NCBI RefSeq assembly: GCF_003668635.1
Contig: NZ_RCWH01000001.1
Coordinates: forward strand, 186,001 to 250,000
Source of the DNA: Planomicrobium sp. Y74
GTDB taxonomy: Bacteria > Bacillota > Bacilli > Bacillales_A > Planococcaceae
Direction of reading: 5' to 3'
Length of the DNA stretch: 64,000 nucleotides
The notes under the pieces are model-generated. The model was given only the letters and a program-made list of their open reading frames with translations, made no database searches and was not told the origin of the DNA. Both the position numbers and the translations under genes were made by a program. This document shows, in pieces, positions 57,037 to 64,000 of this stretch; the stretch's first letter is position 1, and every line of letters begins with the position of its first letter.

Positions 57037-58296
57037 TCAAAAGAAAAACTTCTGTATATCATTCCAGGTGACGACAATCATCAGAAGCATAAGCAGCATG
57101 ATGCCGATAAAATGGACCATACCTTCTTTCTGGCGATCCACCGGCTTGCCTCTCAGTGCTTCCAGGACAAAGAACATAAGACGCCCGCCGTCAAGTGCCG
57201 GAAGCGGCAATAGGTTCATGATTCCCAGGTTGATGCTGAGCATACCTGCCCAGCTCATCAATGTGAAAATTCCATATTGCGCTACCTGTTCTGTTGTTTT
57301 ATAAATACCAACCGGACCGGATAAAGCATCGATCGTAAATTGGCCCGTCACCAGCATGCCCAGCAAACGGAAAATCTCCTTGAACCAGAATACGGTTGTT
57401 TCAGCTCCGTAAACGAATGACCCGAAGAAATCCTGTTCCCTTGGACTTTCATAAAGCACACCGATAACACCGACATCCCCTTGTTCCTGCTCGACCAGCT
57501 CAGGTGTAATCGTGAATTCCACTGTTTCACCCTCGCGCTCAACAACAAAGTCCAAAGGATTCCCCGCTTCGTCCTGAACGGACTCCACAAGATCGTTCCA
57601 GCTGGCAATATTTGTACCTTCTACTTCAGTGATCAAGTCACCAGCCTGCATGCCTGCTTCCTGAGCCGGACTGTCATCCGTCACTTCAGAAATAACAGGT
57701 TCATTGGTCGGTACCCCTTGCAGGAGCCCTATTGCCGTAAAAATAAAAAAGGCAAGGATAAAATTGAACAACGGTCCTGCAAAAATTGTCATGAAACGGT
57801 GGCCGATGCCCTTAGAATCGAATTGGCGGTCATAAGGAGCCAATACGGTTTCAGTGCCATTTTCTTCGACTACTGCGTCTCTTGCCACTTCTAGGCGGAC
57901 AAAACGTTCTTCTTCATCATATCCCTTGATATAAAGCTCTTTTTCAAGATCCGCTTCTTCGACTTCAAGAAACATGATATCCGGATACATCGTTTTTTGA
58001 TTTAAGATGATTTTTTGGGCAAGCCCTTCGTCGTTCAGCAATACACCAATGCGATGGCCCGCCTGCAATACGATCCGGTCCATTTCTTCTCCAGCCATCC
58101 GGACATAACCGCCGATGGGCAAAAGACGGACTGTATATAAGGTCTCCCCTTTTGTAATGCCTAATATCTTCGGACCCATGCCGATTGCAAATTCACGAAC
58201 CAGGATTCCAGCCCGTTTCGCAAACAGGAAATGGCCCAATTCATGGAAAAAAACTAAAGCGCCGAAAATTATGATAAACGATATGACTGTTTCCAT
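57037..58296 (-). CDS. rasP: intramembrane site-2 protease RasP
   Basis: Zinc metalloprotease that cuts membrane-embedded anti-sigma factors and signal-peptide remnants. The 419-residue protein has the HELGH motif in the first transmembrane helix (18-22), a PDZ domain (about 190-270), further helices and the second active-site motif PALDGGR. Clear S2P/RseP homologue. ATG with AAGGATG. Lies between dxr and proS as in Bacillus. Confidence 0.95.
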   Translation of the reverse strand: METVISFIIIFGALVFFHELGHFLFAKRAGILVREFAIGMGPKILGITKGETLYTVRLLPIGGYVRMAGEEMDRIVLQAGHRIGVLLNDEGLAQKIILNQKTMYPDIMFLEVEEADLEKELYIKGYDEEERFVRLEVARDAVVEENGTETVLAPYDRQFDSKGIGHRFMTIFAGPLFNFILAFFIFTAIGLLQGVPTNEPVISEVTDDSPAQEAGMQAGDLITEVEGTNIASWNDLVESVQDEAGNPLDFVVEREGETVEFTITPELVEQEQGDVGVIGVLYESPREQDFFGSFVYGAETTVFWFKEIFRLLGMLVTGQFTIDALSGPVGIYKTTEQVAQYGIFTLMSWAGMLSINLGIMNLLPLPALDGGRLMFFVLEALRGKPVDRQKEGMVHFIGIMLLMLLMIVVTWNDIQKFFF

Positions 58297-58337
58297 TTGA
58301 ACCCATCCTTATAAACCTTTTCGGTTTTAATCTTTCG

Positions 58338-59483
58338 TTATTTTAGCATGTTTTGGACTGTTTTTCTTGTTTCAGAATCGACATGCAAAATCGTTTCCAG
58401 ATCCGGTGACGGAATCGGATTATGTGCATGCATTGCACGTTCAATCATTTCTTCAATCTGCAAAAATTTAATTTCTTCATTTAAGAACATTGCCACAGCC
58501 TGTTCATTGGCTGCATTCAGGACAGTAGTCATCGTTCCGCCAGTACGTCCGGCATCGAATGCCAAATGCAATGCATGGAACCGTTTATAGTCCATCTCCT
58601 GGAAATGCAGTTTGCCAATTTCGGCCAAATTCAGGCGCTTGGCATTCGGCCGCTCCAAACGTTCAGGATAAGTCAGAGCATATTGGATGGGAACCCTCAT
58701 ATCCGGTGTTCCCAACTGTGCCATCACACTGGTATCGCGGAATTCAACCATCGAGTGAATGATGCTTTCCCTGTGCAGAAGCACTTCGATGTTGTCGTAA
58801 TCAAAATTAAACAGGACATTCGCTTCGATAACTTCGAGTCCTTTGTTCACCATGGTCGCCGAATCAATGGTGATTTTCGCACCCATCGACCAGTTAGGAT
58901 GGTTGAGCGCTTCTTTAACCGTGACATTCTTAAGTTGATCCCGAGTGGAATCCCTGAAGCTTCCGCCGGACGCTGTGAGAATCAGTTTTGTCGCCTGTTC
59001 AATCTTCTCACCGTTCAGCGATTGGAATAAAGCGGAATGTTCGCTGTCTACAGGAAGAATTACCGCACCGTATCTTTTGGCACTTTCCATAACCAGATGA
59101 CCTGCTGTAACCAGCGTTTCTTTATTGGCAATGGCGATTGTGCGGCCCAATTTAATCGCTTCAAGCGTCGGCTCAAGGCCAACACTGCCGATGACGGCAT
59201 TTACCAGCACATCAGCATCAAAAATTGCCGTCTCAATTAAACCGGCATTTCCCGATACAAAAGACGTCGCGGCAAATTCGCCGCGAAGAATAATCGCATC
59301 CTGCTCATTCTGAACACAGACGACTTCGGGCTGGAATTCCTTGATGAATTTCTTCGCCAATTCCATATTGCGGCCGGCAGAAAATCCTACCAGTTTGAAT
59401 TCTTCAGGATGCTCGCGGATAATATCTGTTGTTTGGACGCCAATCGAACCGGTCGCTCCAAGTAATATAATCTTTTTAACCAT
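58338..59483 (-). CDS. dxr: 1-deoxy-D-xylulose-5-phosphate reductoisomerase
   Basis: First committed step of the MEP isoprenoid pathway; its products feed UppS, encoded just upstream. The 381-residue NADPH enzyme has GATGSIG (9-15), [13 protein letters not shown], the metal-binding [11 protein letters not shown] and [22 protein letters not shown] with AAGGAGG. Fourteen bases separate it from cdsA. Confidence 0.97.
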   Translation of the reverse strand: MVKKIILLGATGSIGVQTTDIIREHPEEFKLVGFSAGRNMELAKKFIKEFQPEVVCVQNEQDAIILRGEFAATSFVSGNAGLIETAIFDADVLVNAVIGSVGLEPTLEAIKLGRTIAIANKETLVTAGHLVMESAKRYGAVILPVDSEHSALFQSLNGEKIEQATKLILTASGGSFRDSTRDQLKNVTVKEALNHPNWSMGAKITIDSATMVNKGLEVIEANVLFNFDYDNIEVLLHRESIIHSMVEFRDTSVMAQLGTPDMRVPIQYALTYPERLERPNAKRLNLAEIGKLHFQEMDYKRFHALHLAFDAGRTGGTMTTVLNAANEQAVAMFLNEEIKFLQIEEMIERAMHAHNPIPSPDLETILHVDSETRKTVQNMLK

Positions 59484-59497
59484 TCAGGATGTCCTCC

Positions 59498-60289
59498 TTA
59501 GATGAAATGTAAAAAATGCAGCAATGGCATGACGAAAAGAATGCTGTCAAAGCGGTCCAGGATACCGCCATGTCCAGGCAGGACTTTTCCTGAATCTTTC
59601 ACGTTGAAATGCCGTTTCAAAGCAGATTCGACCAGGTCACCCATCTGCCCGAAAACCGACGCGACGATTGTCACAAGGATGATAATGTAAATAGGATGAT
59701 TTAAATCGACAAAATAATTGAAAACCAGTGCAGCGACGATTGCATAAATAATACCCCCTACAAAGCCTTCAATGGTTTTATTGGGTGAAATTTCGGGCCA
59801 TAACTTGCGTTTACCGAATTTCCGGCCTGTAAAATAAGCGCCGGAATCAGTGAACCAGACGACCAATAATGCATATATTAGATAAGCAAGGCTTGCTTCG
59901 CGAGTTTCGATCAGATAGAGGAACCCCATCCCGACGTAAAGAGTGCCAAGGATTGCAAAGGCCGCGTCATCGAAAGTAAAGCTGTTTTTAACAATTACAG
60001 TATGTATTAGCAGTAAAATGACCGCGATAAAAGCGAATTCCACTTTTGTATATCCGGTCCACCCAGAAACCTGGAGTGTCCAGTCACCCGGCATCATGAA
60101 AGCATATAACGCCAAAAGGGAAATAAGGCCGGGAACACTCCAGAGTGTACGGCCTTTCATCTTCAATAATTCCTGGAAACCAATGGTTCCCAGGATCAAC
60201 ACTAGAATAGTAAATGGAGTACCGCCATAAATTACAAATGGTATGAATAATGCAAAAGCGATCGCTCCGGTTATTAGACGCTGTTTCAC
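59498..60289 (-). CDS. cdsA: phosphatidate cytidylyltransferase
   Basis: Makes CDP-diacylglycerol from CTP and phosphatidic acid for all phospholipids. The 263-residue protein has about eight transmembrane helices and the full C-terminal signature: SALKRHFNVKDSG followed by PGHGGILDR. Start is GTG at 60289, overlapping the uppS stop as GTGA. Confidence 0.95.
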   Translation of the reverse strand: MKQRLITGAIAFALFIPFVIYGGTPFTILVLILGTIGFQELLKMKGRTLWSVPGLISLLALYAFMMPGDWTLQVSGWTGYTKVEFAFIAVILLLIHTVIVKNSFTFDDAAFAILGTLYVGMGFLYLIETREASLAYLIYALLVVWFTDSGAYFTGRKFGKRKLWPEISPNKTIEGFVGGIIYAIVAALVFNYFVDLNHPIYIIILVTIVASVFGQMGDLVESALKRHFNVKDSGKVLPGHGGILDRFDSILFVMPLLHFLHFI

Positions 60290-61077
60290 TGTGCTTCTTC
60301 CCCTTTCAATCCTCCAAAGCGGCGATTTCTTTTTTGGTAATTTTCAACCGCCTCGATAAGAGAATCTTCGTTGAAATCCGGCCACAATGTATCAGTGAAC
60401 CAAAATTCGGTATAGGCCAGCTGCCAAAGCATAAAATTGCTCAAGCGAACTTCTCCGCTGGTACGTATCAGTAAATCCGGTTCCGGCAATGATTTGGTCA
60501 TCAGGCCTGAGCTTATATGATCTTCTGTTATATCTTCGGGATTCAATGTTCCGGCTGCTACTTGTGCAGCAAGCTCTTTTACGGAATCAACAATTTCTGA
60601 ACGGCTGCCATAGTTCATGGCAAAATTCAGGATCAATCCTGTGTTGTCCTTTGTTGCCTCTTTCGCTTTTGATATCGCTTTTAATGTATGTGCAGGAAGA
60701 TTCGTATGATCTCCCATCATTTCCACCTTAACGTTTTCAGCTACCAGCTCCGGAAGGAAGGTAGACAGAAATTCTTCTGGAAGCCTCATCAGGAAATCCA
60801 CTTCCATTTTCGGCCGTTTCCAATTCTCAGTAGAAAATGCATATAAAGTCAATACGTCCACGCCAAGAACATTAGCCAAACGGGTTATTTTCCGTACGGT
60901 TTTCATCCCCTCGTGATGCCCTGCTACACGTGGAAGTGAACGTTTCTTCGCCCAGCGGCCATTGCCATCCATTATTATGGCTATATGTGAAGGGACTATC
61001 CCATCGCGGACCATCGACAGGCGTTCCATATCGCCGATCACCGTTTCCGTATTTCGTTTTAATAATTTATTTATCAT
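60286..61077 (-). CDS. uppS: undecaprenyl diphosphate synthase
   Basis: Cis-prenyltransferase that builds the C55 lipid carrier for peptidoglycan and teichoic acids. The 263-residue enzyme has the active-site IIMDGNGRWAK (D37), the NFAMNYGSR segment, and PDLLIRTSGEVRLSNF. ATG with GGAGG. First gene of uppS-cdsA-dxr-rasP behind two tandem terminators, so it must have a promoter in 61078-61127, where TGATATGAT is an extended -10 candidate. Confidence 0.96.
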   Translation of the reverse strand: MINKLLKRNTETVIGDMERLSMVRDGIVPSHIAIIMDGNGRWAKKRSLPRVAGHHEGMKTVRKITRLANVLGVDVLTLYAFSTENWKRPKMEVDFLMRLPEEFLSTFLPELVAENVKVEMMGDHTNLPAHTLKAISKAKEATKDNTGLILNFAMNYGSRSEIVDSVKELAAQVAAGTLNPEDITEDHISSGLMTKSLPEPDLLIRTSGEVRLSNFMLWQLAYTEFWFTDTLWPDFNEDSLIEAVENYQKRNRRFGGLKGEEAQ

Positions 61078-61127
61078 AATTAATCCTCCACCTATTACAA
61101 ATCGGCATGTCTATTGCTTATCATATC

Positions 61128-61173
61128 AAAAAAAACGCTATCGTGCCCTATCTTTCTCGATGACGTTTTTTTT
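61128..61173. terminator. second, symmetric hairpin between frr and uppS
   Basis: A8-CG and CG-T8 flank an ATCG/CGAT inner stem, giving a T-run on either strand. In the minus direction it backs up the frr terminator. Confidence 0.6.
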
Positions 61174-61177
61174 GGCA

Positions 61178-61205
61178 TGAAAAAGCGCCCTGCTATACAG
61201 GACGC
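61178..61205 (-). terminator. frr terminator
   Basis: Minus-strand GCGTCCTG/CAGGGCGC stem (one wobble) with a five-base loop followed by T5, 23 bases behind the frr stop. Confidence 0.88.
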
Positions 61206-61228
61206 GTAAAGGCTTATGAAGTTCGAAT

Positions 61229-61786
61229 TTATACTTCCATAATCTCTTTTTCTTTATCTTTAGCCATTTCATCGATTTTCGCAATATTCGTATCGGTCAA
61301 TTTCTGGACGTCATCGGAATAGCTGCGCAAATCATCTTCAGTGATTTCGCTTTTCTTCTGCAGCTTTTTAAAATCATCATTTGCATCACGGCGGATATTA
61401 CGGATATTGACTTTAGCAACTTCCGCTTCTTTTTTCACGTCTTTAACGAGCTCTTTACGACGCTCTTCAGTCAGAGCAGGTACAGCAAGTCGAATAACCG
61501 AACCATCATTCGAAGGATTCAAGCCGATATCGGATTTAAGAATTGCTTTTTCGATATCCCCCAGAACAGACTTGTCATATGGCTGAATCATAATCATGCG
61601 GGCTTCTGGAACCGATACACCAGCTACCTGGTTGATTGGTGTTGGTGCTCCGTAATAATCGACTGTCACTCTATCCAGAATAGACGGAGTTGCACGTCCA
61701 GCGCGGATAGAAGAAAGTTCGCGGGAGTAAGCCTGGATGGCATTCGTCATTTTTTCTTTGGTTTCATTTCTCACAGATTTCGGCAT
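61229..61786 (-). CDS. frr: ribosome recycling factor
   Basis: A 185-residue tRNA-shaped protein that splits post-termination ribosomes with EF-G. Diagnostic: [55 protein letters not shown] overlaps the pyrH stop as TAATG with AGGAGAG upstream. Confidence 0.97.
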   Translation of the reverse strand: MPKSVRNETKEKMTNAIQAYSRELSSIRAGRATPSILDRVTVDYYGAPTPINQVAGVSVPEARMIMIQPYDKSVLGDIEKAILKSDIGLNPSNDGSVIRLAVPALTEERRKELVKDVKKEAEVAKVNIRNIRRDANDDFKKLQKKSEITEDDLRSYSDDVQKLTDTNIAKIDEMAKDKEKEIMEV

Positions 61787-62511
61787 TATATGTCTCTCCT
61801 CACAACTGTTCCGATTTTTTCACCTTGAACAGCTCGTTTTATATTACCATTTTCCATAATTGAGAATACTACGAGTGGGATATCATTGTCCATACAAAGT
61901 GTGGAAGCAGTAGAATCCATAACTTGCAGGCCTTGTTGAATCACTTCCAAATATGACAACTCTTCATATTTAACAGCTGTTGCATCAGTTTTCGGATCGG
62001 CCGAATAAACACCATCCACATTGTTTTTCGCCATCAGGATTACATCCGCCTCAATTTCAGCAGCCCGAAGTGCCGCTGTCGTATCAGTAGAGAAATAAGG
62101 ATTACCTGTTCCTGCTGCGAATATTACAACCCGCTTCTTCTCTAAATGGCGGATTGCGCGTCTGCGAATATATGGCTCAGCGACCTGGCGCATTTCAATA
62201 GAAGAAAGAACACGCGTTTCAACATCCTGCTTTTCGAGCGAATCCTGCAAAGCCAATGAATTCATGACTGTTGCAAGCATCCCCATATAATCGGCAGTCG
62301 CGCGGTCCATACCCATTTCAGAGCCGACCTTCCCTCTCCAGATATTGCCTCCTCCTACAACTACTGCAACTTCGACGCCAAGTTCAACGACGTCTTTTAC
62401 TTGAGCAGCTACAGATTTGATGATTTCAGGGGATAACCCGAAACCTTGTCCACCTGCCATCGCTTCTCCACTAAGTTTTAATACAATGCGTTTATACTGC
62501 TGAACACTCAT
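61786..62511 (-). CDS. pyrH: UMP kinase
   Basis: Phosphorylates UMP to UDP; hexameric amino-acid-kinase fold, regulated by GTP and UTP in other Bacillota. The 241-residue enzyme has [38 protein letters not shown] and [13 protein letters not shown] with GGAGGG. Separated from tsf by a terminator. Confidence 0.97.
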   Translation of the reverse strand: MSVQQYKRIVLKLSGEAMAGGQGFGLSPEIIKSVAAQVKDVVELGVEVAVVVGGGNIWRGKVGSEMGMDRATADYMGMLATVMNSLALQDSLEKQDVETRVLSSIEMRQVAEPYIRRRAIRHLEKKRVVIFAAGTGNPYFSTDTTAALRAAEIEADVILMAKNNVDGVYSADPKTDATAVKYEELSYLEVIQQGLQVMDSTASTLCMDNDIPLVVFSIMENGNIKRAVQGEKIGTVVRRDI

Positions 62512-62537
62512 CGGTACCCTCCATTTTAACTAATTAT

Positions 62538-62568
62538 TGAAAAATAGGGAACACCTTTCAGTGTTCCC
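62538..62568 (-). terminator. tsf terminator
   Basis: Minus-strand GGGAACAC/GTGTTCCC with a six-base loop followed by TATTTTTC. It would lower pyrH-frr expression relative to rpsB-tsf. Confidence 0.88.
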
Positions 62569-62591
62569 CAAGGTAGTGCTATGAAAATGAT

Positions 62592-63476
62592 TTATTTTTT
62601 GTTGACTTGGCTCATTACTTCGTCAGCAAAGTTGTCTTCGCGTTTTTCAATTCCTTCTCCAACTTCATAGCGGATGAATTCTTTTACACTGCCGCCAGTT
62701 GAAGCTACGAAATCACGAACTTTTTGATCTGAGTTTTTAACGAAAGCCTGGTCAAGCAAGCAAACGTCTTCAAAATATTTGCCAAGACGGCCTTCAACCA
62801 TTTTTTCAACGATTTTTTCAGGCTTGCCTTCGTTCAAAGCTTGTTCAGTCAATACTTTACGCTCTTTTTCCACTTCTTCAGCAGAAACTTCATCACGTGA
62901 TACGTATTGAGGGTTCAAAGCTGCGATGTGCATTGCGATGTCGCGTGCTGCATCTGAATCAGTTGTGTTTTCAAGCAATACCAATACTGAAATGCGGCCA
63001 CCCATATGAAGGTAAGGACCGAAAGCGTCAGCATCAGTTTTAGTGCGAATTTCAAAGCGGCGCAAAGTGATTTTTTCACCAATTTTCGCGATAGCATTTG
63101 AAACGTGGTCCGCTACTGTCAAACCGTTAGACATTGTTGAAGAATTTGCTTCTTCGATTGTAGCAGGTTTTGTAGCCAATAGGTGCTCGCCCAATTCTTT
63201 GACAAGCGTTTGGAAACCTTCGTTTTTAGCAACAAAATCTGTTTCAGCGTTAACTTCATAGATAACTGCTTCGTTTCCTTCAACCATGATTGAAGTCGTA
63301 CCTTCAGCAGCAATGCGGTCCGCTTTTTTAGAAGCGCTTGAAAGGCCTTTTTCACGCAGGAAATCCAATGCCGCTTCCATGTCACCGTTTGTTTCAACTA
63401 GTGCTTTTTTGCAGTCCATCATACCTGCACCAGTTTTTTCACGCAATTCTTTTACCATTTGAGCTGTAACTGCCAT
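62592..63476 (-). CDS. tsf: translation elongation factor Ts
   Basis: Nucleotide exchange factor for EF-Tu. The 294-residue protein has the UBA-like N-terminus ([19 protein letters not shown]) and the core motif [14 protein letters not shown] at 63476 with AAGGAGG; a longer frame upstream is not coding. It follows rpsB with a hairpin between. Confidence 0.97.
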   Translation of the reverse strand: MAVTAQMVKELREKTGAGMMDCKKALVETNGDMEAALDFLREKGLSSASKKADRIAAEGTTSIMVEGNEAVIYEVNAETDFVAKNEGFQTLVKELGEHLLATKPATIEEANSSTMSNGLTVADHVSNAIAKIGEKITLRRFEIRTKTDADAFGPYLHMGGRISVLVLLENTTDSDAARDIAMHIAALNPQYVSRDEVSAEEVEKERKVLTEQALNEGKPEKIVEKMVEGRLGKYFEDVCLLDQAFVKNSDQKVRDFVASTGGSVKEFIRYEVGEGIEKREDNFADEVMSQVNKK

Positions 63477-63510
63477 GATTAAATTCCTCCTTAAGGATAT
63501 ACGTTTTCTC

Positions 63511-63550
63511 AAAAAAAGGTGATAAGAGGGTTTGTGGCCGCTTATCACCT
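63511..63550 (-). terminator. terminator/attenuator between rpsB and tsf
   Basis: Minus-strand perfect 10-base-pair stem AGGTGATAAG/CTTATCACCT with a 14-base loop, followed by T6. It lies 15 bases behind rpsB. Confidence 0.88.
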
Positions 63551-63565
63551 GTACTTCATCGTGAA

Positions 63566-64000
63566 TTACTCTGCAGCTTCTGCTGGAGTTTCTTCTTCTT
63601 CTGGTTTAGACTCTAGCAAAGCATCAGCCATTTTACCAGTCAAAAGTTTTACTGCGCGGATAGCATCATCGTTTGCAGGAATTACATAATCGATTTCATC
63701 TGGATCACAGTTAGTATCAACGATACCAACGATCGGAATGTTCAATTTCATAGCTTCTGCTACTGCGATGCGTTCTTTGCGCGGATCAACTACGAACATT
63801 ACGTCCGGAAGACCGTTCATATCACGGATACCGCCAAGGAATTTAACAAGACGATCGTGTTCTTTATTCAATTGAACAACTTCTTTTTTCGGCAGAACTT
63901 CAAAAGTTCCATCTTCAGACATGCGCTCGATTTGTTTCATACGGTTCACACGTTTTTGGATTGTACCGAAGTTAGTAAGTGTTCCACCCAACCAACGCTG
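63566..64000 (-). CDS. rpsB: 30S ribosomal protein S2, C-terminal part (cut by window edge)
   Basis: The visible 145 residues begin [10 protein letters not shown] and include [58 protein letters not shown] and a glutamate-rich tail ending EETPAEAAE, all typical of S2. The N-terminal part is outside the window. Confidence 0.97.
   Translation of the reverse strand, partial: QRWLGGTLTNFGTIQKRVNRMKQIERMSEDGTFEVLPKKEVVQLNKEHDRLVKFLGGIRDMNGLPDVMFVVDPRKERIAVAEAMKLNIPIVGIVDTNCDPDEIDYVIPANDDAIRAVKLLTGKMADALLESKPEEEETPAEAAE

Overview
The window is a continuous piece of Bacillota (Bacillales) chromosome. Codon use, strong AGGAGG-type ribosome binding sites and gene order all point to a Planococcaceae-like organism, probably Planococcus or a close relative; the genus is an inference. 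Almost every gene lies on the minus strand, so transcription runs from position 64000 towards 1. Read that way, the order is the classic Bacillus rpsB-to-glnA backbone: rpsB, tsf, pyrH, frr, uppS, cdsA, dxr, rasP, proS, polC, rimP, nusA, ylxR, ylxQ, infB, ylxP, rbfA, truB, ribF, rpsO, pnp, mlpA, asd, rnjB, spoIIIE, ymfC, nupNOPQ, ymfF, ymfH, ymfI, ymfK, rodZ, pgsA, cinA, recA, rny, ymdB, miaB, ricA, mutS, mutL, glpK, glpD, a lipase-like hydrolase, miaA, hfq, a rhodanese, ynbB, glnR and glnA. Only one gene, a TRIC/UPF0126 membrane protein at 2463, is on the plus strand.

Layout by function. 54-64 kb: translation (S2, EF-Ts, RRF, ProRS), UMP kinase, and the envelope lipid set (UppS, CdsA, Dxr, RasP), ending in the PolC replicase. 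42-50 kb: the rimP-nusA-infB operon with ribosome assembly and RNA modification genes. 34-42 kb: RNA turnover (PNPase, RNase J2), three M16-family peptidase genes (mlpA here, ymfH/ymfF nearer 25 kb), aspartate-semialdehyde dehydrogenase and the SpoIIIE/FtsK DNA pump. 25-33 kb: a GntR regulator and the guanosine ABC importer NupNOPQ. 13-25 kb: envelope, competence and SOS genes (rodZ, pgsA, cinA, recA), RNase Y, YmdB, MiaB, RicA. 3.7-13.4 kb: mismatch repair and glycerol catabolism in one close-packed unit running into miaA-hfq. 0-2.3 kb: nitrogen control (ynbB-glnR-glnA) with a recognisable GlnR operator.

Several genes usually found at these places in Bacillus subtilis are absent: spoVS, cotE, spoVFAB (dpaAB), ylxY, ymxH, tepA, dapG, dapA, ymfJ, hflX. 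The loss of the sporulation set suggests a non-sporulating lineage.

The least ordinary content is between genes. Two families of complex, hairpin-forming interspersed repeats (called A and B/C here) sit directly behind hfq, ymfF, nupQ, rnjB, rbfA and rasP. I found no phage, insertion sequence, CRISPR array, tRNA, rRNA or defence system, and no clearly new multi-gene system. The leads worth following are the repeat families, leader attenuators (rimP, pnp, polC), operator candidates (GlnR, LexA, CodY, GntR), and the merged mutSL-glpKD-miaA-hfq unit.
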